59,036 nt of DNA from the NCBI GenBank assembly GCA_027576995.1, contig JANBQC010000106.1, forward strand, positions 1 to 59,036. Direction: 5' to 3'. A program made the translations under genes and the position numbers. Position 1 is the first letter of the stretch, and each line of letters opens with the position of its first letter. Below, piece after piece: positions 1-12,439 of this stretch. The notes under the pieces are model-generated. The model ran no database searches. It was given only the letters and a program-made list of their open reading frames with translations, and was not told the DNA's origin. This DNA comes from Dimargaris cristalligena (Eukaryota > Kickxellomycota > Dimargaritomycetes > Dimargaritales > Dimargaritaceae).

Positions 1-489
1 GTCTAAGCCCCACCTACTGTTAGAAGCCTATCCTTGGGACTCTTGATGGACTAAGAGTGGTTAACCTGGGTGACATATGGGATATTTATTTTTAACTACT
101 AATATTTGCTTTATCTAATGGATTTTTTGTTATACAACCCAGTTGTACCCCTCCTATATTATCAATAATATTAGCCATACTGAACTGGATGGTTTACATA
201 AAAAACCAGTACTTAAGTTATATGTTGAAAAAGCCCGCCTACACTTTATATCACTGTCAAATCCCGACCTGCTCTACTTCTTAAAGTGCTATGGCTGGAT
301 AAATTTAATTATAATGGTTTATTACAGATTGAAGTATCAATGAAAAGAAAGTTTATTCGGGATAAATTATGACCCATCCATGTAGAGTTTATAATATTAT
401 TCAGCTAGGGGAGATGGCCGGGTAAATGTTTAAATAGTGAATACCCAAGCTCATAATTATGTTTTCTATTTGGGCGAATGAAACCTGTT

Positions 490-3400
490 GCAATTAAATG
501 GCAGCGTTTAGCATTTTCGGGAGCGTATCCGCCAGCATCATTGGACTATTCTAACGTAATTGTTAAAGACCCCCAACCTGAGATAACTGATGGGTGAACC
601 CGAATCCGATTGATCATGGTCCTTGTTTGGAGAATACACCGCAGTACCACTGCTAGAATTAATTGCTTGACTGTTGCCCGTAGATTTGCTCACCTGTACA
701 AATAGATATAGACCAGGACCCAATTTCTTATTAACCCAATTTTCCGGTAGGCAGGCCTACTATTCCTCGTGGGACTATCTGAGCCCAAACATTTGAGAGT
801 GCCAAGTATATCTGGATGAGAATGACCTACCAGTTGCATAATTAGCCGACATTCACTGTTCAGTAATTTTACATTTGGGTCCACCTCGTCAGTGGCGGAT
901 GACAATGCTCCCTTAATCCTAGACAAATTAAACGTATCGCTTAGAACCACCCATCGTATGGCTCTTACCCGGGATGGATCACTTGCAACGATATGCTCCA
1001 GGAGCTGCCTAACCGCCCGCATGTCGTACCACGAAAGCTAGTAATTTTTATAAGTATAGGTATAAAAGAGATTATCAATTGGTATATTTTGCTACCTACT
1101 ATATATTACTCGACCCAGTGTATCGAGAATAGCTGAGGCATATGTAACCATTATAGTCTCCTAGTTTTAAACGATGATACAACACTATTAAAATCCTATT
1201 TACCGATTGCAGGGCTAGAGTTAAACCTGCGAGCCATGCTCTAATAAATAACGGTATATTCGCCATGCTGATAGTCTCAAATTGCCTTGGTGATTGGCAA
1301 TGTAGGCTATTTACTAAAAGACGAAAAATATATGCTAGCAATAGTATTCAAATGTGCCAATCATCTTAATGTTACAGCTTCAGCTTACTCATTTTCTTTC
1401 CACTTATGGGGCTATAGTATTATTCGCATGAAGAGGAATATAATTATGTAATATCAAAGCGAACGGCCGGAAAATGTGTAATTCCCGAACTCGGCTCGGC
1501 CTGTATTTTTCCACTTACATGCTATTTCCATGTTCTGACATTTAACAAAGCCGCGGGCCAGCTGTTTGAAACGGGACCACGGCCCTGGCGCTTTAAAGGG
1601 GATGAGCCCGGTGATTAGAGTCAGGATATGGCCTATAACTACCTTAAACTGATAGTTTACGGGGTTCTCTAACATAGTCCAAACCCAGTCTAAGAATATG
1701 TCGCGTAGACCTAAACACTGGCCAATGTCCGAATATGGCAACGACTCTTCTAAAAATTGTATCATGCCAATACATACCATTATCTGTATTATTATTATTG
1801 ATTCGCCTCTAAAAACCTGAGGAGTTCGGATTCTTTGGGATTCTTAAGTATGTACATCATGCTTACTATGCTAGCATAACAAAGTAGCTACTTACTAGGT
1901 GTGGTACCAATGTCGGTCAATATGCGTAGTACTAAAAGTATTTCAACTTTACTTTGTAACATCGCTAGATCTGTGCAGTAACAACGGAATGTGCCCTCAG
2001 AAGGGTTTTGAAGGTACCGTACTGTCGCTTCCATGTGACTAGATTTCGAGAATTACAATTATAATGGAATACAAATAAATATAGTTCAGAGGCTAATATG
2101 GCATTAGCCGGGAAGAATGAGCATAATATCATACACGGCATAATGGTTCCGAATACACGATGCCACGATGTAATAAAGACCACTTGCCAAATAATGTCGT
2201 CTACTACTATTTACTCGGATGTGTAGTATAGTTTTATGCATAAAAATATAGATATACTTTTAATATCTTATCGAGGATTGCATTAGGGTAATTTGTGTAA
2301 CGACTTAAGCGATTTTATGGACAGTCCATTACACATATTACAACTCAATACCTCTGGTTAACTCAAAATTAATTAGACCTTCCGAGGTCTGCAAATAGCG
2401 CCACGTAAGCAATGGAAGGTATAGCCAGACTATTACGAGGTTTTTAAACAATAGACTAGATTATTGGATTAATACATGGCACCCAAGATTTGCTTGACGG
2501 GGGGCTATCACAAATGTCAAATTCTAGATTGACTCTCTTGCACGGGCGACAATCGACAACCTCTGAGACTTCGGTTCTTGCTATTTCCAATCTGATAAAT
2601 TGTTTGATAGAGACTAACACGGTATTTTGAGTGGCATTGCCATTGTTTGGCAACCAGAGATACGACTCCACCATGAAGAAAAATTAGCGAACAACCTTAC
2701 CTTGGTGGTACATATCCATTGATCGCAAACATCCATTTAGAAAAGCATAAACTTGTGTATCCCATTCACTTTGGTTCCAGTCAGGAGATTTCGAAATATG
2801 GTCCCACAGGTGCTCATATACGCCATTTAGAGCATGAACAAGAGGGTACCAGTGAGGAGATGGTTGACTCTGGCGGTGAATGTCAGTTAGTAATTCCTGT
2901 ATAGTGGCCAGTGTTTTCAAAAGTGGGTTAGAAACGACGGATTTCTTATTATGGTAGAATTTGATGCAAACGTTGGCCTAAGAATCTAATTTCCCGACAA
3001 TCTCGGTATATAGGAGGGGATACCTTACCAGGAAAAGGCGGCGACCGTCGGAACTAACTACAATTGTGCTTAGGCAGTGATGGTATAGGTTGGCCGACTG
3101 ACCGCGAGCCTGAAGAAATGTTATCCACTTAATAATCTAGTAGATAAGTAGACCGAATATAAAATTATTTAACAAGTTTCGCCATTACTAGGTTAGACAT
3201 GCTATAAGATCGAGGACTACCACTGTTCCCTGAGGAACCATCTCAGTAATATTAAACTTATTGACATTTGTTAGAGGCCAATGAAAACTGGCATTACTTA
3301 CCAGCAACTTCACTGAGGGACGGTACAGAAGAAATTGTTGAGCCATGGGCCATAACCAGCTGGATATTAGCTCCGCATGATTGGATATATCCTGCAAAAC

Positions 3401-5649
3401 AGTTTGAGAAGCTGTCGGAGAATCCCGTAAGTCTTGAATAATGCTGGCCATTAGCCGCATTAAGTTTTGATGTGTGGCGGGCTTAAACTCTAGGTTGGGT
3501 TTCAATCCGAATGGTGATGTAGGAGAACGGAACATGCGTATTACTATGCATTATATGTAGAGGCGCTCGATATAGACCACTGCAATTTCACCTGTAAAGT
3601 ACGGGCCACAATAAGCACTCACCATTGGTTCGACCAAGCTGCCTTTCACATGTCTTCGATTCGATCGTTAGGGGCGGGAGGATATCGTAAACGGAACACC
3701 CCAATTGTTGAATAGGCTAATTTACAATCTCAATTCATTTTCTGGATATATCTCAAAAGGTACATATGACTTATAGCGTAAAATTATATTATATCAACCG
3801 ACATACCAGAAATACGACGATCGAACGAAATCGTATGAGTGTTGGGAACATTGTGGCCGTGGGCTGGTGTATGGTACTTCGGATCGTTTGGTGACCAAGC
3901 TCTAACAAAATTATTTGAGTTGGACTAGTATGGTAAAATATAGAATATATTGATGCTAAGCGTTGGCGGGATTAAATATAGTTAAAGTTGTTTGTATAGT
4001 AGGGATTGAGTCCATTTGGAATTGACAGTTAATGTACCAGCTTACCGAGGAAATTGAACAATGGTGAATAACCAGTGGTTTATAAGGAGTATGTACAGCA
4101 TACGAGCCTCGTCCTGCGTGGTTAAATTTGCCGTGTAGGAACCATTCTGCTCTTCATTCACCAAATCTAAGAACAGCGATTCCATCCATACGAGCAAATT
4201 ATAGCAACACTATGCGGAGGTTTGAATAAAATAGAAGTCTTAAAATTGGATTTCACATTATCATATTAATTAATGATATGATCACAGTCTTGAATTAAGT
4301 CAGTAATCAGTAAAAAGCCAACCAACGTGCTTACATGCCAATACATCGTATATGGAATCGGGGTAGGATAGGGGCGAATCACTTGGTGAGTGCATACCAC
4401 TCAAAAGTGTATATATGAAACGAAGCACTTGAAGGCAGGTTCTTTGGCCGTCTTTCGAATGGTGGTGTTTTTGAGATGTCGGGCATGATGTACCCTTGCC
4501 CCGGGGATCCTCACTAAGCCACCGGAAATAAGCGAACCCTGACTGCAACCAGCCCATAGCGACTAATTTTAGGTGCAGTCAAAATATAAAGTTTTTCGGC
4601 CAAATGTAACTTAGCGCGCAGTCAAGTCAGGTTCATCCTAATTGAGACAACTAGTATATCCAATATCGACGTAAGTAATCGAATATCTACTTTTTGACAC
4701 CCTTACATACCCATCTTTTCGACCAGCGGAATTGTGAAAGGCATAGTCTTCTGAGGAAAGCGATGTGTGATATCGAACAACTTGGCTAGGATAGTGAGAG
4801 ACTGATCGCATTGTAAGTCCCTGTATACCTAGATGCATTATTGTGAATTCAAGCATTCTTGACAAATAACATTAATCGGTTAAATTTTTACCCTATTTGA
4901 TCCCTATCGCGGAGATGGGGCACTTTCATGATTGTAGGGGATTTCAGCAGGTAAATAGCATTCGTTATACCAATATTACCTACCAGCCAAGAGGGTAGTC
5001 CCAGGTGGTCGACTAAGGCTATTAAACATCTGTGTAGGTTCACCAGCGTCTCATGATAGGGAGTATGGGCCCAAAGGCCGTTTACGTAAAGGTAGACATC
5101 TACAAGATCGCCTAGCAGAAATACTGCGCAATAATTAAGTGTGGAATTATTCCCAATGGCATGATCATAGAGCGTATAACAAGTTTCAGACATGAGTCTA
5201 GTGCATAAATATAGATCCGGGTCAAGGTAGCTATTTCCTTTATTAGCTGCACCATTTCAAGGGGAATATAACACGCATATAACCTACCCATGAGCTGGTT
5301 GTCCGACTTTGACAACGGAACCCTCTCTAGGAACTGTCCCCCGCAGAAAGCTTGTAAAACCTTCGCCAGCAGCGTCAAACACCGCCCAACACAGCCTTGA
5401 TTATTGCAGTCGGGTTCCGCTGGTGATACTGACATCTTTCTCCCGGTCGCCTCGCGGGCCATGGAACTGTGGAGAGTTTCTAGGGCCATTCGAACAGCAT
5501 ACGGACTGCCGTTCCGGTTAACGATCCGGATAAGCCGCTCAACCAACTCTAAAAAGGTAATAAGAGACAACAATAACCCCCAATTAGTGTATGCCGATTA
5601 GAACAGCCCATCGAAGTCGTACTGCTCCTCTCTCCTTTAAGAATCAGGC
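490..5649 (-). CDS. Large multi-exon gene, helix-rich protein of unknown identity (exon model partial)
   Basis: I do not recognise this protein. Reading right to left, exons with fungal splice sites and mostly compatible phases can be placed at 5649-5578, 5548-about 5284, 5230-4984, 4828-4711, 4562-4345, 4209-4046, 3901-about 3800, 3716-3623, 3543-3302, 3109-3029, 2896-2701, 2613-about 2460 and 2388-2352. Further coding-like blocks lie at about 2180-1965, 1775-1500, 1340-1110 and 1036-690, the last ending in a TACAG/GTGAGC donor. Peptides are rich in Leu-heavy amphipathic helices, as in HEAT/ARM proteins (for example LVERLIRIVNRNGSPYAVRM and LGDLVDVYLYVNGLW). No catalytic motif is visible. 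The 5' end is not found. A possible last exon (ending KMLNAAI-stop) lies near 535-490, but its phase does not match the preceding donor. Two joins (5284/5230 and 3807/3716) need weaker donors to keep frame. That the locus is a gene is fairly sure; its borders and function are not. Confidence 0.55.
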
Positions 5650-6667
5650 CTGCAAACAGCCTGAGCACCCAAGTATTGCATCTAGGAGGATATGGGTACT
5701 AAATATATGTTACCTTCAACACGGTTTGCTAATCTACAAAGACAAAAGTCGGGCATGTTAAATATCAATGGGGCAACTAGTAACCTTAGTTATCAATGCA
5801 GTATAGTTGAAAATAATAAGACGGATTAAACTAGGCCCGCCACCAACGGTGCTGTATTATATACCCGGGACAACTTCGCTAAGCATTCAGCATGCATGGT
5901 AGGTTTCAACCGAGTATATGCTGTTAATATAACCCAAAAGTATTCTATGCCAAACAGCGCATATATTTGCTATAGTTGGGTGGCGGAGAATCCAACCCAC
6001 CTCTTTGACTGTATGTGACTGCACTGCATCTTAACTTGCAACGGCCGGTATTACACACCTCACTGATTTTACATGATAGCAACCCACCAGACCAATTATA
6101 TAGTAGTGTGATCGACTGATATTCGTTTCATTACTGAGACTAGCCACCCCCACAATTGACTAGCAATTCGATTGTCCGAAGAACTTCAAAATGTATAGTC
6201 AAAATAGTGCATTTTAATAGCAATAATGTAGAACTCGAAAAGCATAGTTGGTGGTCAGGATGAAGTATAAGAGGGTGGGGGATAGATAATAAAGCGGTGT
6301 GGATCAAGCGGAAAGGACGACTGAATCAATAGTGAAAACAGAGAAGGAGAGGTGGTGGAGGAAGGAAAGATGGGCGTCGGAGAAAGTACTCAAATGAGAC
6401 TGGGTGGGGGGGGGAGTGTGAAAATTACCAGTGGATTATAGAAAAAGAAAAACTGGAATGAGGAAAAATGAAGTTTGGATATATATGGAAGTCTTTATCT
6501 CCTCCCAGTACTGGGCTAAATTCGACAAGGAAGACGTACGAGTGATGACGGCCTGAGTAAATAAAAGGCAGGTTATGGGTAAATAAGAGGGGTAAGAAAG
6601 AAACATGGCGATAATAAGCAAGACAACTGGGTAATAAATAACGAACTCACACGGAGGGGGTCTAACC
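5650..6667. other. Intergenic spacer
   Basis: The left part is AT-rich and may hold upstream exons or the promoter of the left minus-strand gene, but I could not place any. From about 6290 to 6440 the plus strand is purine-rich with a G run near 6406-6415. This is the 3' flank of the PP2A gene. An 81-codon hydrophobic frame on the minus strand (6681-6436) overlaps the PP2A stop and looks like chance. Confidence 0.5.
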
Positions 6668-9023
6668 TTATTCAGCCGCATTCATTGAGTCGGACACAGT
6701 TGTAATGGCCCGCTTGGCGAAGAACTGGACATCGGGGTCGAGGTCCTCGGTCAAGCGGGTGAGCATGGGCATAACCGGGGCCTCCAGTAGGGGCCGAAGG
6801 GCGGCATTCCGAGCCATCACGGGGGCCATACTCTCGATGGCCTTGGCCACATTGAACCGAATGTTGGGGATTTCGTCCGTGACCAAACTTTGGAGAGCCG
6901 GCATAACGCTCTTCTCAGTCACTTCAGGTGTCAGGGACGGCATGATGGTCGTGAGGGCAAAGATGGTGGTCATACGATACAAATAGTTGGGGTGGTTGGA
7001 CAGACCCAGAATTTTGGGGATAATGGTGGCCTTCGCCCACTCCACGCCAAAGACGTCGGTCAGGTTCTTTAGGTTGCGGGTGGCTGCTTCACGAATCGAG
7101 TACACCCGGTCGCCCAGCCAGGACATGCACAAGTGAGTGAGCTGCTCATCGAAGAACTCCACCCCCAGTTGGGTGGCCAGGAGCGGAATATACTCAATGA
7201 TGGCCAGCCGCACCCGCCATTGCTTGTCCTCCGCCAGTTCCATAATGGCGGGTAACAGCTGATCGGACAGCAGTTCAATGCCAATAACCGAGTTGACTTT
7301 GTCTAGCTTGGAAATAACGTTGAGACGCACCTCGGGGAAATCGTCCTTAAGGAGACGCAGGAAAAGGGGAAGCAGGTACTGGTGAGTGGCTTCTTTCTCG
7401 AACAGAGGGGCCAGGCCACTGACGTGGGAAGCAAAGGCCGCCCGTACAGGTTGCGAGGGGTCACTGACCAGTTCCTTGAGCTGAGGGTAAATCTTTTCCA
7501 GCACGTCATCGCGCCCCACCAGTTCGCAGAAGCCCGGGATCTGGGAGCAGATGGACGTACGTACTTCGGCTTCGCCGTCCTTGAGGAAAGTGACAAAAAT
7601 GTTGATAACTTCGTCCTTGGACAGGTGGGGGGCCATGACCTTGGTGAGCTCAACAAACTTTTCGGCCACCATATACCGTACGCGCCACGACTTGTCCATA
7701 CACAGGGTCCGGAAGGAAGTCAACAAATATTGACCAACCTGTTCGGTGGGAAGGGCGGTCGAGATGGTCACCAGGGGCTCGATGGTCAACAGACGCACGG
7801 AGTCTTGGTCGTCCACACTAAGGATGCTGAAGTACTGAATAGCCGCACTGACCAGGAATTCGGGCTGCAGCTCCCGTACAAAATCGCTCAAGCGACTAGC
7901 GGCCACACGACGAACCATGGGGGTGACATCTTGGCAAAGCTGACCATAGGCCTGACGCATTTCGTCCTGGATAGCAGGTGACACGCGCTTGTAGGGGACC
8001 GCAAATAGGCCGGCTGCGCTAGCACGGTTGGTGAACCAGTCGGCGCTATGAAGGCGTTTAAGCATAGGGACAAAGTCGCTTTCCAGCTGGGCGGGATTCA
8101 GCACGGCGCAGATTTTGTTGATGGAAGCGACCGCCTAGTTCGTGAGGGATGTATTGAAAGATAACGCAGGGATTGGGAAATACGCCCAGAACGGGTAAAT
8201 ATTAGTATCACCGGATGCAGGGCGGGTCAGGGCCCCGGGTACTACGGTACTCTATGGATTGGATAATTTTAAATCCGGGGAAACTGGTCGGATTTCGCTT
8301 TGAGCGGGAAAATGAACCAAAACTTCTGAGATGAATTAAGCAGACCTACCTTATCGCGAACCATAGTCTCTTCGACCGAGGCCAGATTCTCCAAGGGGTG
8401 GAGAAGTACGGTGGCGTGCTCGGGGCCCCCGACGTAATCGACGAAATTACCCAGTTCTTCAGCGATGGCCAGTAGAATTTCATCCTCGTCTTCGGCCGAT
8501 TCTAAATTTTGAATTGAGCAGGTACCGGTAATGAGAATGGTTAGTGGGTGTATATAATAGCGGGATGGTGGAGTAAGCATCGGTAGCGTTGGTGAAAATA
8601 AAGAAGAGGGAATACATCAGCAAGGGTAGATAGCCGGAGAGCTCTCTGGACCCAAATGGCCAAGGGTCTAAGATCGGAACCAATGCCCGTTTCCGAGTAG
8701 AAGGACTCCCCAGATGACGCCAGAGATGCATACAGTCTGGAGGTTCAGGCTACCAGTGGTTAAGTTCGCTGAACCTCAACTGACCCATGGGACCCTCTAA
8801 TAGATAAATGTATCCCAAGTGAAGATAGAAAGGTGGGAGGAGAGCACATACCATCTAAGAACGGAATCAGCTCGCTGCGGGTACGCTCGGGGCCAAGGGC
8901 CTGGGCAATGGTCGAAAGCCGCCGGATGGCATTGAGACGAAGGGACAGATCGTCGTGCTTGAGCTCATCGAGCAAGACAGCGATGGGATAAAGGGTGTTC
9001 TCGGTCATGTCGGTATCCATCAT
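6668..9023 (-). CDS. Serine/threonine protein phosphatase 2A scaffold subunit A (PR65)
   Basis: This is the scaffold subunit of PP2A. It holds the catalytic C subunit and a regulatory B subunit on a horseshoe of HEAT repeats in cytosol and nucleus. Three exons (9023-8852, 8501-8350, 8134-6668) join in frame to about 596 residues, close to the usual 589. Intron 1 splits a codon so that FLD joins [18 protein letters not shown], the conserved acidic stretch of repeat 2. Intron 2 joins VRDK to [11 protein letters not shown]. The last exon is a continuous series of HEAT repeats with typical inter-helix turns such as [25 protein letters not shown] and [15 protein letters not shown]. The start is the first of two consecutive ATGs; both are possible. 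The upstream flank is a long polypyrimidine tract on the coding strand. Identification is by family pattern and is very secure. Fungal names include tpd3 and paa1, so no symbol is given. Confidence 0.95.
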
Positions 9024-9116
9024 GTTGAGGGTTGGTAGTAATAAAAGCTAGCCCAAGTAGCGAGCGGGAGGGGTATACAGAAAGAGAATACAAGAGGGCG
9101 GATGGGATAGAGTAAA

Positions 9117-9247
9117 ATAAGGGGAGGAGGAAGGAAAGGGGAAAAGAGCGGGAAGTAGGAAAGAAAGGAAGAGAGAAAAGGAGAGAGAAAAGAGGAGAGA
9201 GGAGAGGAGAGGAGAGGAAAGGAAAGGAAAGGAGAAGGGGAGAGTAA
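9117..9247. repeat. Polypurine/polypyrimidine tract upstream of the PP2A gene
   Basis: The plus strand is almost pure A/G for about 130 bases, built from GGAGA, GGAAA and GAGAAAA units with very few pyrimidine breaks. It starts about 95 bases upstream of the PP2A-A start codon, so the coding strand reads as a C/T-rich leader. Such tracts are common fungal promoter or 5' UTR elements and can adopt triplex structure; either role is inference. Confidence 0.8.
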
Positions 9248-10478
9248 AGCAAGAGTAATAGTGAGTTGGAAAGAGCGCGGAGCTCTTGTCGTTGTTTAGG
9301 AAATGCCCATGGGTAGACCCCACGCACATATAGTAACCGCGAGACGGAACCCAAGCGGAGTTATGGGTGTGGGGTGTAGGCAACTACTGCTCTACCAATA
9401 CCAACAAAGCCAGCAACCTGCTGTCCCACCTTCCTCTGCCAAATAAACGCCAAATGACCATAATTTATGCGGTTTCCTTAAATCTATTCCAACAGGGCAC
9501 CCCCCCTCCTATAATAGTAGTCCGTCAAGTCCATTAAATATATGAACAGCTCTATATTGGTCAGGCCTCGTGTTAGCTGTGGGGGTCACATGGCGACGAC
9601 CATCAAAAAATAGCGGCACCCAGGAGCGGTCGTTAGTCATCAATAGAGGAATAAATATGGCTGCATTCACATTAATCCCTTAGACACTATCAAACCAATT
9701 GAACCTTCTTGAATGTGACAGTAGGTCTAGAGAAAATACCTGGAACCTATTTGTGTATAAGGAAATTTGACTCCGGCACCAACTATTTCTACGCGAGCAA
9801 GCTTAGCTTAGTGCACCTCAAACCACACCAAGTGTTCACAACCAATACCTCGTCAAAAATAATTGATTATAATGAACCCGTTACGTTCGGATGAAAATAC
9901 ATTCCACTATTCTTAAAATCCATATTCGGTGACAACAAGTTGAAATAGATCAGAGAGAAGCCCAGTCCGGGCGTGTAATAAAAAACTCAACTGCTAGGCC
10001 GGATTTGACTATTTTTTTTAAAAAAAAAAATGTATATAATCCATTGGCTTTTCCACGTATTCCATTACAAATTCTTGGATATAATTGTGTTGAATTTCTC
10101 AGATATCGAACAGTCGGAAAAAGAGGGCCCCCTACCCTAAATAAGAGACAGTCGCCGGCTAGGCAACTTCAACTACTTTGAAAAAAAAAATGAATGTAAT
10201 GATTGACAGGCACGCCTACAAAAAAGTAGCTACCGCTTGGGTAATAATAATATAAAGAAGTATGCGACGAAGCCACGGATAGACAGGCGAAGAAGTCGTG
10301 TCTGGCGTGAAGGATTAATGAAATGGGGGATAATGATATAAGGGGGGGGGATGAAATAAAACACAGCGATGAATGGGCAAGGTACTATGGAAGGGATCGG
10401 GAGAAGCGGAAAATTACAAACGAGAAGGCGGAAGAGTCTCAGCCAGCAATGAGAAAGTGGAAACCCAGTTAGGAGGAC
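9248..10478. other. Intergenic spacer between PP2A-A and the CCDC6-like gene
   Basis: No gene is supported. It contains an A/T palindromic run near 10012-10030 (about eight T followed by about eleven A), a further A run near 10181, and a G run near 10341-10350. It serves as the PP2A promoter side and the 3' flank of the CCDC6-like gene. Confidence 0.5.
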
Positions 10479-12439
10479 TTAGGTCTTCTTGGGGGCACGG
10501 CTATTGGACGGAGGGGCGGAACTGGGAACGTTGCGGTAGCTACTGCCGGTTTCGAAGGGGTTGTGGAGAGCGAAATCGGGACCTATTTTGAGCGAGGATA
10601 GGCATAATGAAATAAGAGAAAATACCAGGGATTAGGAATAACAACCGTATTAGCATTTAATCGTTAGGATAAGTTCGAACCACAAGCGAATGTATGCACA
10701 CTAAATATATCCGAACAATGGGACGAGGGACCGGGTTAGTGCTTACCTCCGTGTCTTTGAAAGACGCCGATATCCGAGGTGCGGCGCATAGTGTCTGAAT
10801 AACGGCCAAAGGACCGACCGGTCGGTTCGGGCTGGAACATGCTGGGATGGGCCGGGAAGAAGGGCGAGTCGGACTGGGACGACGACATGGAGCGGCGGGC
10901 CCGCACCGGGCGGTCGGGGAACAAAAGGCGGACCACATTCGGCGTTACATCGTCATCCTGGAGATGAGCAATAGGCAGGCCGAGTTTTTGGCGGAGTTGG
11001 ATGACCTCGTGCTTGTAGACCTGGGACTGGTTGTAGGTGGAAATGAGTTCCTTTTCAAGGTCGGTGACCTTGATACGCAGGGAGTTGACGTCGGACTTCA
11101 ACATCTCCACCAGGCTATTGGTTGGCAACATGGAGTCGCCTCCCAGGAAGGAGTGGCTGGGGCGGCGCTTATGGGGCGAGGGCGAGGAAAGGGGGATGCC
11201 GAGGGAGCTGGCGGGGCTGCTGGCAATCGAGACTCCGGCGCTCGAGGGGGACTGGGTGCGAGTCAAATCGAGCTGTCGTTGGAGCTGGTTGACAAGACGC
11301 TCCTGCTCCTGCTCTAGGGCGTTTTCCAAGTCGATTTTCTCCTTCTGGAGCTGGGTCAGTTTCTTCTGAAGAGTGTTGGTGAGATATTCCTCCTCACGCT
11401 CCACTTCAATCATCAGGTCGTTCTTTTCCTTTTTCATATCCGAGATACGCTTGAGGAGGGTATTGGAGATGAATTCTTCCTCGGTTTCGGCGGTTACTTG
11501 CTAATGAAGGAGACGAGGGGGGGGGGGATGAATGCCCCGAGGGGAGATCAAAGAGTATATTATACACCACCGGCGATTATTACGAATAACCAAAGATGCT
11601 CGTGATATTGGGGGTATACTAAGTCGAAGTCTATTAAACTATCAGGGTCGTAAATTTCCAAACTTTCCAAATAACTTACCAGCTCAACCGCTTGTTTGCG
11701 CAGTTTTTGGATATCGTGGCGCAGGATTTTGACCTGGCCGCGTTCGTAGTCCACTTCCTGCTGGAGCTTCGCCACACTCTGGGTTTTGCTCTGGGCAATG
11801 TCGATGGCCAGACTAAGGGCCTTGCGCAGCTCATCGACATTGACGGCAGGACTACATGGGGGAGGGTCACAGGGCAGGGTACATTGAAGGCGAAAAACGC
11901 AGGTTATTACCCCGCGAATATGACGTATGGGGTGGTAAGTAGGGTACGGATGCCGGGGACGGCTCCACCCCCATTCGAGGGTGGATGATTAATGATGAAG
12001 TGGGCGTACTTACTCCAGGGGATCAGGCAGGCTTTCGAGGGACAGGGTGGGCTGGGTGATTTTGATGGGTTTGGTGGTCGAGGAGGCCATTTTTTGATCA
12101 CTCTAGGGTGACACGATAGCAAATGTTGGTGAAATGCAGCGGATTAGATGGTTAACATAGAAGCAGGAGGCAGTTAGTGAACTGAACAGGAGTGTATAAG
12201 GCCAGAGAGTTGGTTGGGTGAGTCGAGATGTAGCCTGCGAATGGGAGGAGGGCCTAGGTGGGTCTATCCAACCCGTCGGCCGCTGCCAAAACAAAGCAAA
12301 GTCGAGAAGGGGGGGTATCTACGAACACTACCCTTGGCAACGGGCTTTCAAGAAATGAGGAAGAGGCACAGTGCCTTGGGAGCGAGTAGCTGAAACATGG
12401 TGGAAGGCGAACACTTACTAGCGGGCTATCGCTGGACAT
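10479..12439 (-). CDS. CCDC6/DUF2046-family coiled-coil protein
   Basis: The protein is a homologue of animal CCDC6 (H4), a phosphoprotein of largely structural or adaptor role. The signature is the repeated EEEFISNTLLKRI, EREEEYLTNTLQKKL and LEQEQERLVNQLQR coiled-coil register, followed by LEKELISTYNQSQVYKHEV. Main exons are 12102-12014, 11851-11680, 11500-10747 and 10582-10479, all phase-compatible. A 21-nt first coding exon (12439-12419, encoding MSSDSPL) splices in frame to SDQK before an internal Met (12090), giving about 375 residues; starting at 12090 gives about 363. The last exon is inferred: reading past the GGAG/GTAAGC donor at 10747 would instead end after three residues, while splicing adds a Pro/Ser-rich tail ending APKKT. 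Two coiled coils fill roughly the first half, and the second half is Ser/Pro-rich. Family assignment is firm; the start and last exon are less sure. Confidence 0.85.

Noticed and set aside
6436..6681. 81-codon hydrophobic frame on the minus strand, possible small membrane protein
   Set aside because: It starts inside the PP2A coding end in another frame, lies in the 3' flank and has no family feature.
7382..7981. 199-codon plus-strand frame
   Set aside because: Antisense shadow of the PP2A scaffold exon; the minus-strand HEAT repeats are unambiguous.
10847..11317. 156-codon plus-strand frame
   Set aside because: Antisense of the CCDC6-like coiled-coil exon.
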